Assembly: GCA_030642185.1 (NCBI GenBank)
Contig: DAOWOG010000023.1
Span: 1 to 9,304 of the forward strand
Direction: 5' to 3'
Length of the DNA: 9,304 nucleotides
Source: Helicobacteraceae bacterium
Lineage (GTDB): Bacteria; Campylobacterota; Campylobacteria; Campylobacterales; Sulfurimonadaceae
In this document: piece by piece, positions 1 through 6,174 of the stretch
How the letters are laid out: each line of letters starts with the position of its first letter
How positions within the stretch are numbered: position 1 is the first letter of the stretch
The notes under the pieces: generated by a model
What the model was told of the DNA's origin: nothing
The model's database searches: none
The model's input: only the letters and a program-made list of their open reading frames with translations
Made by a program: the position numbers and the translations under genes

Positions 1-647
1 AATGTAGATTTAGACGATATATTGCGCAATATTTTCGGTGGCGGCGGTGGCGGCGGTGGCGGCGGTGGTTTCGGCGGCGGCGGTTCATTTGGCGGTGGCG
101 GCGGCGGTTTCGGCGGTTCGGCGGCGGCGGTTTCGGCCAGCAGTCTATTAACCTTGATATTGAAGCAAGTGTGACGATACCGTTCAGTATTGCCGTACTG
201 GGCGGTAAACATCATGTGACTTTGCGATCTGAAAGTTTTGATATTAAAATTCCTGCCGGGATTAAAAATGGAGAGAAACTGCGTGTACGGGGCAAAGGGA
301 AATCAGCCAATGGCCAAAGCGGCGATCTCTACCTGCGTATCGAGGTGTCACCGAGTCCGGATTATATCCGTGAAGGTGACAACCTGGTCAAGAATTTTGA
401 TGTTGAGCTCGTTTCGGCGCTGTTTGGCGGAAAGGTCAAAGTCGATACGCTGGAGAAAGAGATTACCCTCAAAGTACCTCAAGATACAAAAAACGGACAG
501 CGGTTCCGTGTCAAAGAGATGGGGGCGATGAACCGTAAAAGCAAACAGCGCGGTGATCTCTATCTTAAGGCCAATATCGTACTTCCGAAAGTTGAAGAAC
601 TTGATGAGGACCTTGTCGAGATGTTAAAAAGCAAATTGCCTTCATAG
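1..647 (+). CDS. cbpA: CbpA/DnaJ-family co-chaperone, 3' part, with apparent frameshift
   Basis: This is a J-domain co-chaperone that delivers unfolded clients to DnaK in the cytoplasm; the J domain lies upstream of the window. Positions 1-117 read in one frame as NVDLDDILRNIFG followed by a glycine/phenylalanine linker, as in DnaJ/CbpA proteins. That frame then stops at 172-174. The homologous continuation (FGQQSINLDIEASVTIPFS, then LGGKHHVTL, IPAGIKNGEKLRVRGKG and the second beta domain ending at 645-647) lies in another frame. The linker GGT-TTC appears to have lost one T near 116-118. There is no CxxCxGxG zinc finger between the linker and the C-terminal domains, so it is of the CbpA type, not DnaJ proper. 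hspR follows 12 bases later, as in Helicobacter and Campylobacter. The family call is firm. Whether the frameshift is real or a sequencing error cannot be told here. If real, both substrate-binding domains are lost unless translation restarts, for example at GTG 171. Confidence 0.85.
   Translation, partial: CRFRRYIAQYFRWRRWRRWRRWFRRRRFIWRWRRRFRRFGGGGFGQQSINLDIEASVTIPFSIAVLGGKHHVTLRSESFDIKIPAGIKNGEKLRVRGKGKSANGQSGDLYLRIEVSPSPDYIREGDNLVKNFDVELVSALFGGKVKVDTLEKEITLKVPQDTKNGQRFRVKEMGAMNRKSKQRGDLYLKANIVLPKVEELDEDLVEMLKSKLPS
34..137 (+). repeat. Glycine-codon repeat tract (GGC/GGT) in the cbpA linker
   Basis: This stretch is almost wholly GGC and GGT codons broken by TTC (Phe) and one TCA-TTT. It begins with the 9-base unit GGTGGCGGC repeated three times at 37-63. 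It encodes the flexible G/F linker between the J domain and the C-terminal domains. Such low-complexity GC-rich tracts are prone to slippage in replication and to base-calling errors, which is relevant to the frame change at about 116-118. Confidence 0.8.
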
Positions 648-659
648 GGGGAGACAGTT

Positions 660-1040
660 ATGATGCACCATTATGATGAACCGGTTTGTCTGATCAGTAT
701 CGTTGCGAAGATACTCAATATCCATCCGCAGACACTTCGTCAATATGAGCGTGAGAACCTGATCTGCCCGTCGCGTTCCGGTGGGCGTATCCGTCTCTAC
801 TCACAACGTGACATTGACAAGATCAAGCTGATTTTGCGTTTGACACGTGAACTGGGGGTTAATCTCGCCGGTGTGGATGTCGCACTGCGTCTTAAAGATC
901 AGATGGAAACGATGGAAAAGGAGATTGCCGAGTTGCGTCATGCACTGGCCGTTGCCAAAAATGCAACAACCGTGCCGCCGGAAAAATCGCTTGTAACGAC
1001 ACGCAGTATCTATGAGATGGTGATTTTTGAAGATGATTAA
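660..1040 (+). CDS. hspR: HspR, MerR-family heat-shock repressor
   Basis: HspR is a DNA-binding repressor of chaperone operons. In Helicobacter pylori and Campylobacter it represses cbpA-hspR and the groESL and dnaK operons through HAIR-type operators. The 126-residue product has a MerR helix-turn-helix at about residues 11-31 (ISIVAKILNIHPQTLRQYER), a wing at about 40-48 (SGGRIRLYS), then helices and a short C-terminal coiled coil (about 75-100, rich in E, K and L). No cysteine cluster for metal binding is seen, as expected for HspR. The start is ATG 660, preceded by a strong Shine-Dalgarno GGGGGAG at 646-652; ATG 663 is an in-frame alternative. It lies 12 bases after cbpA and is probably cotranscribed with it, so the operator expected for autoregulation would lie upstream of cbpA, outside the window. 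No HAIR-like inverted repeat was seen inside the window. Confidence 0.92.
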   Translation: MMHHYDEPVCLISIVAKILNIHPQTLRQYERENLICPSRSGGRIRLYSQRDIDKIKLILRLTRELGVNLAGVDVALRLKDQMETMEKEIAELRHALAVAKNATTVPPEKSLVTTRSIYEMVIFEDD

Positions 1041-1047
1041 GAAGGCT

Positions 1048-2310
1048 TTACTCTTTTAATCGTTCAATGTCAGCCCCTACCGCTTTCAGCTTTTTCTCCA
1101 GATTTTCATATCCGCGGTCAAGATGATAGATCCGGTGGACATCAGTTTCGCCTTCGGCAATCATGCCGGCAAGTACCAGTGCGCTTGATGCTCTCAGGTC
1201 TGTGGCCATGACATCCGCGCCAAAAAGTTGTGCGGGACCTTTGACAGTGGCGATATGACCGTTAAGTTTGATCTCGGCGCCCAGACGCTGCAACTCGCTC
1301 ACATGCATGAAGCGGTTTTCAAAGAGACGCTCTTCAATGGTGCTAGTGCCCTCTGCCTGGGTTGCCAACGCTAAAAACTGTGCCTGCATATCGGTTGGAA
1401 ATCCCGGATACTCCTGCGTTACGATATCAACTGCTTTAATCATTTCTGTCGGTATGATCGTAATGCTCTCTTCGTCAATTTCAAATGTAAATCCCATCTC
1501 AATGAGTTTCCCGATAACCGATTCAAGGTGATCAGGACGTACTTTTTCCACTTTCATGGTTGAACGGGTGATCGCAGCAGCACAAAGATAGGTACCGGCT
1601 TCAATGCGATCAGGAATCACGTCAAAAGGGTCAATCCTTATCAACCGTCTGTCAGTTCCATGTATGATCAACTCCGCAGTCCCGATGCCCTCAATCGCCA
1701 CACCGTTGTTGTTTAAGACTTGGCAGAGCTGCACAACTTCAGGTTCACGCGCCGCATTGGTAAGAATGGTTTTTCCTTTGGCAAGTGCGGCTGCCATAAT
1801 GATATTAGCCGTTCCGGTAACGGTGATCTTATCAAAGACGATGTGGGCCCCTTTAAGACCCCCCGGTGCTTCCGCTCTGACATACCCTCCGTGGATAGTG
1901 ATGGCGGCACCCATCTGCTCGAGTGCTTTAAGATGCAGATCAATTGGGCGCTGACCGATGGCACAGCCGCCTGGAAGAGAAACTTCACAATGCCCAAAAC
2001 GCGCGAGAAGCGGGCCGAGTACCAAAATGGAAGCACGCATTGTTTTGACAATGTCATAGGTGGCTTTGGTGTTGGTCAGACTGCGGGTGTCGACATCAAC
2101 ACTGTTACCCTGCATATTAAATGTGGCTCCAAGATTGTGAAGCAGTTTCAGCAGTGTTCTGATGTCTGCCACTGCCGGAATGTTGCCGATATGCACACTG
2201 CTGTTGGAGAGCAGTGTCATTGCGATCAACGGCAGTGCTGCATTTTTGGCACCGGATATCGTCACATTTCCCTTTAAAGGAGTAGGGCCCTGTATTTTTA
2301 AGTAGTCCAT
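1048..2310 (-). CDS. murA: UDP-N-acetylglucosamine 1-carboxyvinyltransferase MurA
   Basis: MurA transfers enolpyruvate from PEP to UDP-GlcNAc, the first committed step of peptidoglycan synthesis, in the cytoplasm. The protein is 420 residues, the normal family length. It has SGAKNAALP with Lys22, KTMRAS with Arg92, the active-site loop [11 protein letters not shown] with Cys116 (the fosfomycin target, Cys115 in E. coli), [12 protein letters not shown] with the catalytic Asp, and [12 protein letters not shown] near the C-terminus. All key residues are present, so it should be active and, by inference, sensitive to fosfomycin at the target level. I chose ATG 2310 (MDYLKIQG) over an upstream in-frame ATG at 2349, because a Shine-Dalgarno GTGAGG lies 5 bases before it and the N-terminus then matches the family. 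The gene is convergent with hspR, separated by 7 bases, and divergent from the 2391 gene. Confidence 0.97.
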   Translation of the reverse strand: MDYLKIQGPTPLKGNVTISGAKNAALPLIAMTLLSNSSVHIGNIPAVADIRTLLKLLHNLGATFNMQGNSVDVDTRSLTNTKATYDIVKTMRASILVLGPLLARFGHCEVSLPGGCAIGQRPIDLHLKALEQMGAAITIHGGYVRAEAPGGLKGAHIVFDKITVTGTANIIMAAALAKGKTILTNAAREPEVVQLCQVLNNNGVAIEGIGTAELIIHGTDRRLIRIDPFDVIPDRIEAGTYLCAAAITRSTMKVEKVRPDHLESVIGKLIEMGFTFEIDEESITIIPTEMIKAVDIVTQEYPGFPTDMQAQFLALATQAEGTSTIEERLFENRFMHVSELQRLGAEIKLNGHIATVKGPAQLFGADVMATDLRASSALVLAGMIAEGETDVHRIYHLDRGYENLEKKLKAVGADIERLKE

Positions 2311-2337
2311 GGATGCCTCACGTGTAAAGTTGATGAG

Positions 2338-2343
2338 ATTATA
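2338..2343 (-). promoter_or_regulatory. Probable -10 element of the murA promoter
   Basis: On the minus strand the sequence TATAAT lies 28 bases upstream of the murA ATG, which would place the transcription start near 2331 with a leader of about 20 bases. It sits in an A/T-rich stretch, as is usual for the housekeeping sigma factor of Campylobacterota. No clear -35 is seen. The call rests on motif and position only. Confidence 0.5.
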
Positions 2344-2361
2344 AAGCAAAATTGGTTAATC

Positions 2362-2380
2362 TATTGCAATAATTTATAAA
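2362..2380 (+). promoter_or_regulatory. Possible promoter and palindrome upstream of the 2391 gene
   Basis: This A/T-rich stretch holds the perfect 10-base palindrome TATTGCAATA (2362-2371) and, just after it, AATAAT and TATAAA hexamers that could act as a -10 for the plus-strand cluster starting at GTG 2391. The hexamers lie close to the start codon, so a very short leader would result. The 80-base gap between murA and this gene must hold promoters for both directions. Confidence 0.3.
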
Positions 2381-2390
2381 AAGGTTTTGT

Positions 2391-2828
2391 GTGAGTGCAG
2401 CACTGGACAGATTAAAAAATTTAACGGCTAAAATTTCGAGCTATGAAGTGGCACGCAAAGAAAATACCAGGATTCTTGAGACACTTTTTAAGGAGCTTCA
2501 TATCTCTGACAAGGTGTTGGAGTTCAATGATCTGTTTATGTTTAAAGCGATTAACCTTTCGGGTGTCTCATTAAGCGATGAAAGTCTTGGCGTGATCAAA
2601 GAGGGGAAATACCTTCAGATTATTGCGATCAAATACGAAAAAGATGCCAAGGTGAAAAATAAAAATATCTCATTGGGCTACTTCGGACGTGCAGAAAAAG
2701 TTGATCCGGAGCTGGTGATGCGTATCGTTACCTTTGTACTTCGTTGGCGGTTTGAAAAAAGTTTTATGACGCTGGAACATTACCATAAGATGATTGGAAC
2801 GTTGAAGTCTGAAAAACAGGGGCTGTGA
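2391..2828 (+). CDS. Hypothetical protein, 145 residues, first gene of the exonuclease-rsmD-lgt cluster
   Basis: I do not recognise this protein family. It is a soluble, charged, mostly helical protein without signal peptide, membrane segment or cysteine. The N-terminal 40 residues (SAALDRLKNLTAKISSYEVA...) are predicted-helical and lysine/glutamate-rich. A middle part has LMFKAINLSGVSLSDESLG and the hydrophobic strand-like KYLQIIAIKY. The C-terminal part has the aromatic/basic stretch VTFVLRWRFEKSFMTLEHYH. It starts at GTG 2391 with AAGG (2381-2384) 6 bases before it. Its TGA stop (2826-2828) directly abuts the TTG start of the exonuclease, so the two are very probably translationally coupled. 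The coupling suggests a role linked to that nuclease, but this is inference. That it is a real gene is supported by the good reading frame, the ribosome site and the exact abutment. Confidence 0.8.
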   Translation: MSAALDRLKNLTAKISSYEVARKENTRILETLFKELHISDKVLEFNDLFMFKAINLSGVSLSDESLGVIKEGKYLQIIAIKYEKDAKVKNKNISLGYFGRAEKVDPELVMRIVTFVLRWRFEKSFMTLEHYHKMIGTLKSEKQGL

Positions 2829-3545
2829 TTGCTGATCTATTTTGATCTTGAGACAACCGGGCTTGAAAAAAATGATCGTATCTGTGCTGTCGGCTGTATA
2901 GCCGATGATGAAGGTACCGTAACAACGCAGAGTGAGTTGATCAAACCGCCTAAGAAGATACGTCCCGATGCAATGGCCGTCCATCATCTCACGAATGAAA
3001 TGGTTAAAGAGGCACCACCGTTTCAAAAGAGCTCCCTGATCAAATGGCTTGAGAAGCATAACAATACCGACAATGTTCTGGTATCACATAACATTGAGTT
3101 TGATCTGATGATGCTGCAAAAAGAGGGTTTTGTCTGGCAGGGCGGAGTGATTGATACCCTGAAATGTACGAAGCATTTGATCAGAGAGATCGACAGATTC
3201 GCACTGCAATACCTTCGTTATGAATTGGGCCTTTATAAAACCGAGCGTGAAGGAGCCGAAAAACTGGGGATTTCATTACAGGCGCATAGCGCTTTGAGTG
3301 ATGCCTTTCATGTCATGCTGCTTCATCACTATCTGCGGGATATGGCCAATGACGAGGAACTTCAGGAGTTAAGTCTGCAGCAGGCACTTGTCAATAAGCT
3401 GAATTTTGGAAAATACAAGGGCCAGTTCATTGAAGAGGTTGCGCTGCGCGATCCGGGTTATCTGGAATGGATGTTAAACAATATGTTCGATATGGATAGT
3501 GATCTGAGGTATAGTGTGAAGTATTATATGAAGGAAGTACGTTGA
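2829..3545 (+). CDS. DEDDh 3'-5' exonuclease (DnaQ-like) with ExoX-like C-terminal domain
   Basis: This is a nuclease of the DnaQ/RNase T superfamily that removes nucleotides from 3' ends with two metal ions. All three Exo motifs are visible: Exo I FDLETTG (Asp6, Glu8), Exo II SHNIEFDLMML (Asp92) and Exo III AHSALSDAF (His153, Asp158), the DEDDh pattern. After about residue 192 there is a small domain, FGKYKGQFIEEVALRDPGYL and on, of the type found at the C-terminus of exodeoxyribonuclease X-like proteins. The length (238) and this tail fit an ExoX-like repair exonuclease better than the polymerase III epsilon subunit. It starts with TTG directly after the preceding stop, with a Shine-Dalgarno AGGGG at about 2818-2822. 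The substrate is not certain; DNA ends are most likely. Confidence 0.88.
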   Translation: MLIYFDLETTGLEKNDRICAVGCIADDEGTVTTQSELIKPPKKIRPDAMAVHHLTNEMVKEAPPFQKSSLIKWLEKHNNTDNVLVSHNIEFDLMMLQKEGFVWQGGVIDTLKCTKHLIREIDRFALQYLRYELGLYKTEREGAEKLGISLQAHSALSDAFHVMLLHHYLRDMANDEELQELSLQQALVNKLNFGKYKGQFIEEVALRDPGYLEWMLNNMFDMDSDLRYSVKYYMKEVR

Positions 3546-3552
3546 GGTGTCC

Positions 3553-4164
3553 ATGAAGGTGAAACGTGAAAAAAACAGTCTGACCAAAAAGATCATTGCC
3601 GGAAAGTTTAAAGGTAAAATCCTGAAGCTTCCTTCAAAAGAGACGACCCGAAGTTCAAAGGCGATTGTCCTGGAATCGTTTTTTAATACTTTGCAGTTTG
3701 ATATTATGGATGCGATATTTGTTGAACTTTTTTCGGGAAGCGGTTCGATTGGGCTTGAAGCGTTGAGCAGGGGCGCATCGAGGGTGGTTTTTATGGAACA
3801 GGACCGTGCTGCTTTAAAAGTATTGCGGGAAAATATCAATCAGACTGACTCCTCACGCTGTGAAGTGGTTGCGGGGGATACTTTCGCCAATATAGATCAG
3901 ATCATTGCCCGATTGAAAAAACTGGATGAATCAGCTTATTTTTATATCGATCCTCCATTTTCGATTCGCGAGGGCCAAGAGGCGATTTACGACAAGATGC
4001 TCAGGCTCATTGCATCACTGCCGGAATCGGTGGTCAATATAATTGTAATTGAACATATGACAGGATTGGAACTTCCTGATGTATTGGGGCCGTTTACAAT
4101 GCGTAAAAGCAAAAAATTCGGTAAAACCTCATTAAGCTACTTTGAAATGAAAGAACAACACTAA
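3553..4164 (+). CDS. rsmD: 16S rRNA (guanine(966)-N(2))-methyltransferase RsmD
   Basis: RsmD is an S-adenosylmethionine-dependent methyltransferase that makes m2G966 in 16S rRNA of the small ribosomal subunit. The 203-residue product has the family N-terminus KIIAGKFKGKILKLP, the SAM-binding motif I VELFSGSGSIGLEALSRGA (about residues 58-75), the acidic end of the next strand (MEQDRAAL) and the catalytic motif DPPF at 133-136, with a Rossmann-type order throughout. Length is normal. I chose ATG 3553, which has GAGG (3544-3547) 5 bases upstream; GTG 3547, two codons earlier, is an alternative. The start lies 7 bases after the exonuclease stop, so the genes are cotranscribed. A less specific 'putative rRNA methyltransferase' label is the fallback. 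Confidence 0.9.
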   Translation: MKVKREKNSLTKKIIAGKFKGKILKLPSKETTRSSKAIVLESFFNTLQFDIMDAIFVELFSGSGSIGLEALSRGASRVVFMEQDRAALKVLRENINQTDSSRCEVVAGDTFANIDQIIARLKKLDESAYFYIDPPFSIREGQEAIYDKMLRLIASLPESVVNIIVIEHMTGLELPDVLGPFTMRKSKKFGKTSLSYFEMKEQH

Positions 4165-4169
4165 CGCGG

Positions 4170-4175
4170 TATACT
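4170..4175 (+). promoter_or_regulatory. Weak candidate -10 upstream of lgt
   Basis: TATACT lies in the 38-base gap between rsmD and lgt, 27 bases before the lgt ATG. It overlaps a short GCGG/CCGC inverted repeat (4166-4180). It could give lgt a transcript of its own, but one hexamer without a TG extension is weak evidence, and read-through from rsmD is equally likely. Confidence 0.2.
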
Positions 4176-4202
4176 GCCGCAATTTATAGGTAATGGAAAA
4201 TC

Positions 4203-5036
4203 ATGGACTTTTGGAACCACATATATGATCAATTTGATCCCATAGCATTTACTGTTTTTTCTCTGCCGGTGCACTGGTACGGGATGATGTATGTTTTAGC
4301 CCTTCTCGGAGCGCTTGTCGCGGGAAAATATTATGTACAAAAGGAGAACATTGATCTTAAAAGCGTTAAGCTCGATGACTACTTTATCTGGATTGAAATA
4401 GGAATAATTCTTGGTGCCCGTTTGGGTTACATTCTTTTTTATGACCCCAATACATCATACTATCTTACCCATCCATGGCAGATGTTCAACCCGTTTAATC
4501 AGGAGGGCGAGTTTGTCGGTATTCGGGGGATGAGCTATTTTGGTGCTGTGATCGGCTGGTTCCTTGGTTCTTACTTTTTCTACAAACGTAAAAAAGTCAA
4601 CTTTGGACGCTTGATGGACATTGTGGCCGTTGCCGTCCCGGTAGGTTATATTTTTGGCCGTATCGGCAACTTCTTAAATCAGGAGCTCATTGGCCGCGTA
4701 ACCGATGTCCCATGGGGGATCTATGTTAACGGCGTTCTTCGCCATCCGTCACAGCTTTACGAAGCGGTACTTGAAGGTTTAGTCGTATTTATCGTTATTT
4801 TTCTCTACCGAAAGTACAAACGTTTCGAGGGAGAACTGATCTTGCTGTACGGGTTTATGTATGGCCTGATGCGTTTTACAGCTGAATTCTGGCGCGAACC
4901 CGATCCGCAGCTCGGGTTTATCTGCTGCGGCTGGTTGACAATGGGCCAACTCTTTGGCGGAGCGATGATGTTAACAGCCGTCGTGCTCTGGGTTTATTTT
5001 AACGGGAAAAGTAAGGGTAAACTCAATAGCCGTTAA
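4203..5036 (+). CDS. lgt: Phosphatidylglycerol--prolipoprotein diacylglyceryl transferase Lgt
   Basis: Lgt is an inner-membrane enzyme that attaches diacylglycerol from phosphatidylglycerol to the lipobox cysteine of prolipoproteins, the first step of lipoprotein maturation. The 277-residue protein has about seven hydrophobic segments. Family motifs are VHWYGMMY (Tyr26), GARLGYILFYDP (about 71-82), GIRGMSYFGAVIG (about 106-118), the Lgt signature GRIGNFLNQELIGR (Arg153, Asn156), HPSQLYEAVLEG (181-192) and EFWREPDPQLG (228-238). One oddity: where E. coli has His103 in MSFHGG, a residue reported as important, this protein has Phe113 (codon TTT at 4539-4541). The other motifs are intact, so it is probably functional. 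ATG 4203 is preceded by GGAAAATC. The gene ends the plus-strand cluster and its stop overlaps by 3 bases the end of a small minus-strand ORF. Confidence 0.95.
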   Translation: MDFWNHIYDQFDPIAFTVFSLPVHWYGMMYVLALLGALVAGKYYVQKENIDLKSVKLDDYFIWIEIGIILGARLGYILFYDPNTSYYLTHPWQMFNPFNQEGEFVGIRGMSYFGAVIGWFLGSYFFYKRKKVNFGRLMDIVAVAVPVGYIFGRIGNFLNQELIGRVTDVPWGIYVNGVLRHPSQLYEAVLEGLVVFIVIFLYRKYKRFEGELILLYGFMYGLMRFTAEFWREPDPQLGFICCGWLTMGQLFGGAMMLTAVVLWVYFNGKSKGKLNSR

Positions 5037-5125
5037 GAAGTTTTGTCTTTATAAAAATCCAATATATCATCATCCAGAATACGCTTACTCAGTTCCTGGA
5101 TGATCTCATAGCCACAGGCACCCAT
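5033..5125 (-). CDS. Possible small protein, 30 residues, coupled to the AI-2E family gene
   Basis: A 30-codon reading frame begins with ATG at 5123-5125, overlapping the TGA stop of the upstream membrane-protein gene as ATGA. It ends with TAA at 5033-5035, overlapping the end of convergent lgt. The product starts [12 protein letters not shown] and ends DFYKDKTS; it is acidic with an amphipathic middle and one cysteine. I do not recognise it. Its support is positional: the same ATGA joint links ruvB to the membrane-protein gene just upstream, and the ORF fills exactly the gap that would otherwise be empty. A frame this short can arise by chance, no separate Shine-Dalgarno stands out, and part of its codons also form an inverted repeat that may act as a terminator. 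Confidence 0.35.
   Translation of the reverse strand: MGACGYEIIQELSKRILDDDILDFYKDKTS
5069..5104. terminator. Inverted repeat at the convergent end of lgt and the panB operon, possible terminator
   Basis: ATCATCCAG (5069-5077) and CTGGATGAT (5096-5104) form a perfect 9-base stem with an 18-base loop. It lies where the plus-strand lgt transcript and the minus-strand ruvB/AI-2E transcript both need to end, so it could work in either direction. On neither side is there an immediate run of T, so it is not a textbook intrinsic terminator; the nearest T-rich stretch on the minus strand (GGATTTTTAT) begins about 10 bases beyond the stem. Confidence 0.35.
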
Positions 5126-6174
5126 CAGCTTTTTGTCTTTGTTTCATAAAGGTCCTTGCGCTGTTCGATCAGTTTTAACAGTGCCATAAAAAAGGCGGTA
5201 ATGGCCGGTCCAAGGATCATTCCCCAGAAACCGAAGGTTGTCAGTCCGGCAATGATCGCAAAGAAAATAAGCAGTTCATTTATCTTGGTCTGGGATTTTA
5301 TCAGCCGTATATGGATCTCTTTGATAATCATCGGTTTCACAAAAGTATCGGCAATGATGGAGATGACAATAATTGAATAGAGTGCAATAAAGATGGCATT
5401 GCCAATATGTCCAAGTGCCACTTCATAGATCATAAACGGAAGCCACATCAGTACGCCCCCTACTACAGGGAGAAGAGACGCAAAACCGTACATAATCCCA
5501 AAAAGAAGGCCGTTATAGCCCATAAAAGAGACGGCGATCCCAAAGAGCGCCCCCTCAAGTACAGCAGTTGCAATGATGGAATAGAAAACAACATTCATCA
5601 CAGAAGAGAGTTCCAGGCCGAGCAGCGCCGTATCCTGAGACGGAAGCTGAATGACTTTTTTGATAAAACGGTAAATTGTTTTGCCGTGGTACTGAGCAAA
5701 AAAGTAAAAAATGATGATAAACATTGAGCTTTTGACAAACTTGGCACTGTAGCTGCCGACGGTGGTTGCAATGACCAGGGCTTTTGCTGCAATAGAACTG
5801 ATCTGGACCTGCTCGAGCGCATCATTGAGATAGGGTTTAAACGACTCCAGCAGAGCAGGGGACTCGGCGATCCATCCCTTAATGGTGGTATACATTTTTT
5901 CAATGATTGCCGGATCAAGTGTATTGAGTTTTAACGTGAGGGTTGTTAAAAAGTATCCCAGCGGTGCAAAGATAAGGGCTGCAAGAAGCACACTTGAAAG
6001 CAGAGCAGCGACCAGGGCTGAACGTGTCAACTGTTCCAGCTTACTCTGGATATTGGATGTTGAAATAGCCAACAGTGCTGCGATGATAATACTGATTAAA
6101 AACGGCTCATAGAGCAGGTACATCCAATAAGAAGCTGCCAGAAACAGCAGGGCTATAAAATATTGCGGTTTCAT
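5125..6174 (-). CDS. AI-2E family transporter (PerM-like membrane protein)
   Basis: This is a 349-residue integral inner-membrane protein of the AI-2E/PerM family, members of which export small molecules or act as ion antiporters; the substrate of this one cannot be read from sequence. Hydrophobic segments lie at about residues 4-37, 53-78, 149-162, 194-216, 221-250, 256-276 and 300-335. The long soluble helical part between segments 2 and 3 (about 80-145) is typical. Family motifs are [17 protein letters not shown] (235-250) and [18 protein letters not shown] (306-323). The ATG at 6174 overlaps the ruvB TGA stop as ATGA, so translation is likely coupled to ruvB. Its own stop overlaps the ATG of a possible 30-residue ORF. 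A quorum-signal role should not be assumed from the family name. Confidence 0.88.
   Translation of the reverse strand: MKPQYFIALLFLAASYWMYLLYEPFLISIIIAALLAISTSNIQSKLEQLTRSALVAALLSSVLLAALIFAPLGYFLTTLTLKLNTLDPAIIEKMYTTIKGWIAESPALLESFKPYLNDALEQVQISSIAAKALVIATTVGSYSAKFVKSSMFIIIFYFFAQYHGKTIYRFIKKVIQLPSQDTALLGLELSSVMNVVFYSIIATAVLEGALFGIAVSFMGYNGLLFGIMYGFASLLPVVGGVLMWLPFMIYEVALGHIGNAIFIALYSIIVISIIADTFVKPMIIKEIHIRLIKSQTKINELLIFFAIIAGLTTFGFWGMILGPAITAFFMALLKLIEQRKDLYETKTKS

Noticed and set aside
34..137. CRISPR-like or intergenic repeat array
   Set aside because: The repeats are in-frame glycine codons without unique spacers.
100..140. Programmed -1 frameshifting in cbpA
   Set aside because: No slippery heptamer of the X-XXY-YYZ kind and no obvious downstream stimulatory structure; a lost T explains the frame change more simply.
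238..531. Alternative plus-strand frame inside cbpA
   Set aside because: It is a shadow of the CbpA C-terminal domains in another frame; its sequence lacks any family feature.
1604..2277. Long open frames antisense to murA and a second minus-strand frame at 1713-2057
   Set aside because: All overlap the fully conserved murA coding sequence and show no protein-like motifs.
4165..4202. Intrinsic terminator between rsmD and lgt
   Set aside because: The GCGG/CCGC stem is only 4-6 pairs and is followed by AATTTATAGG, not a T run.
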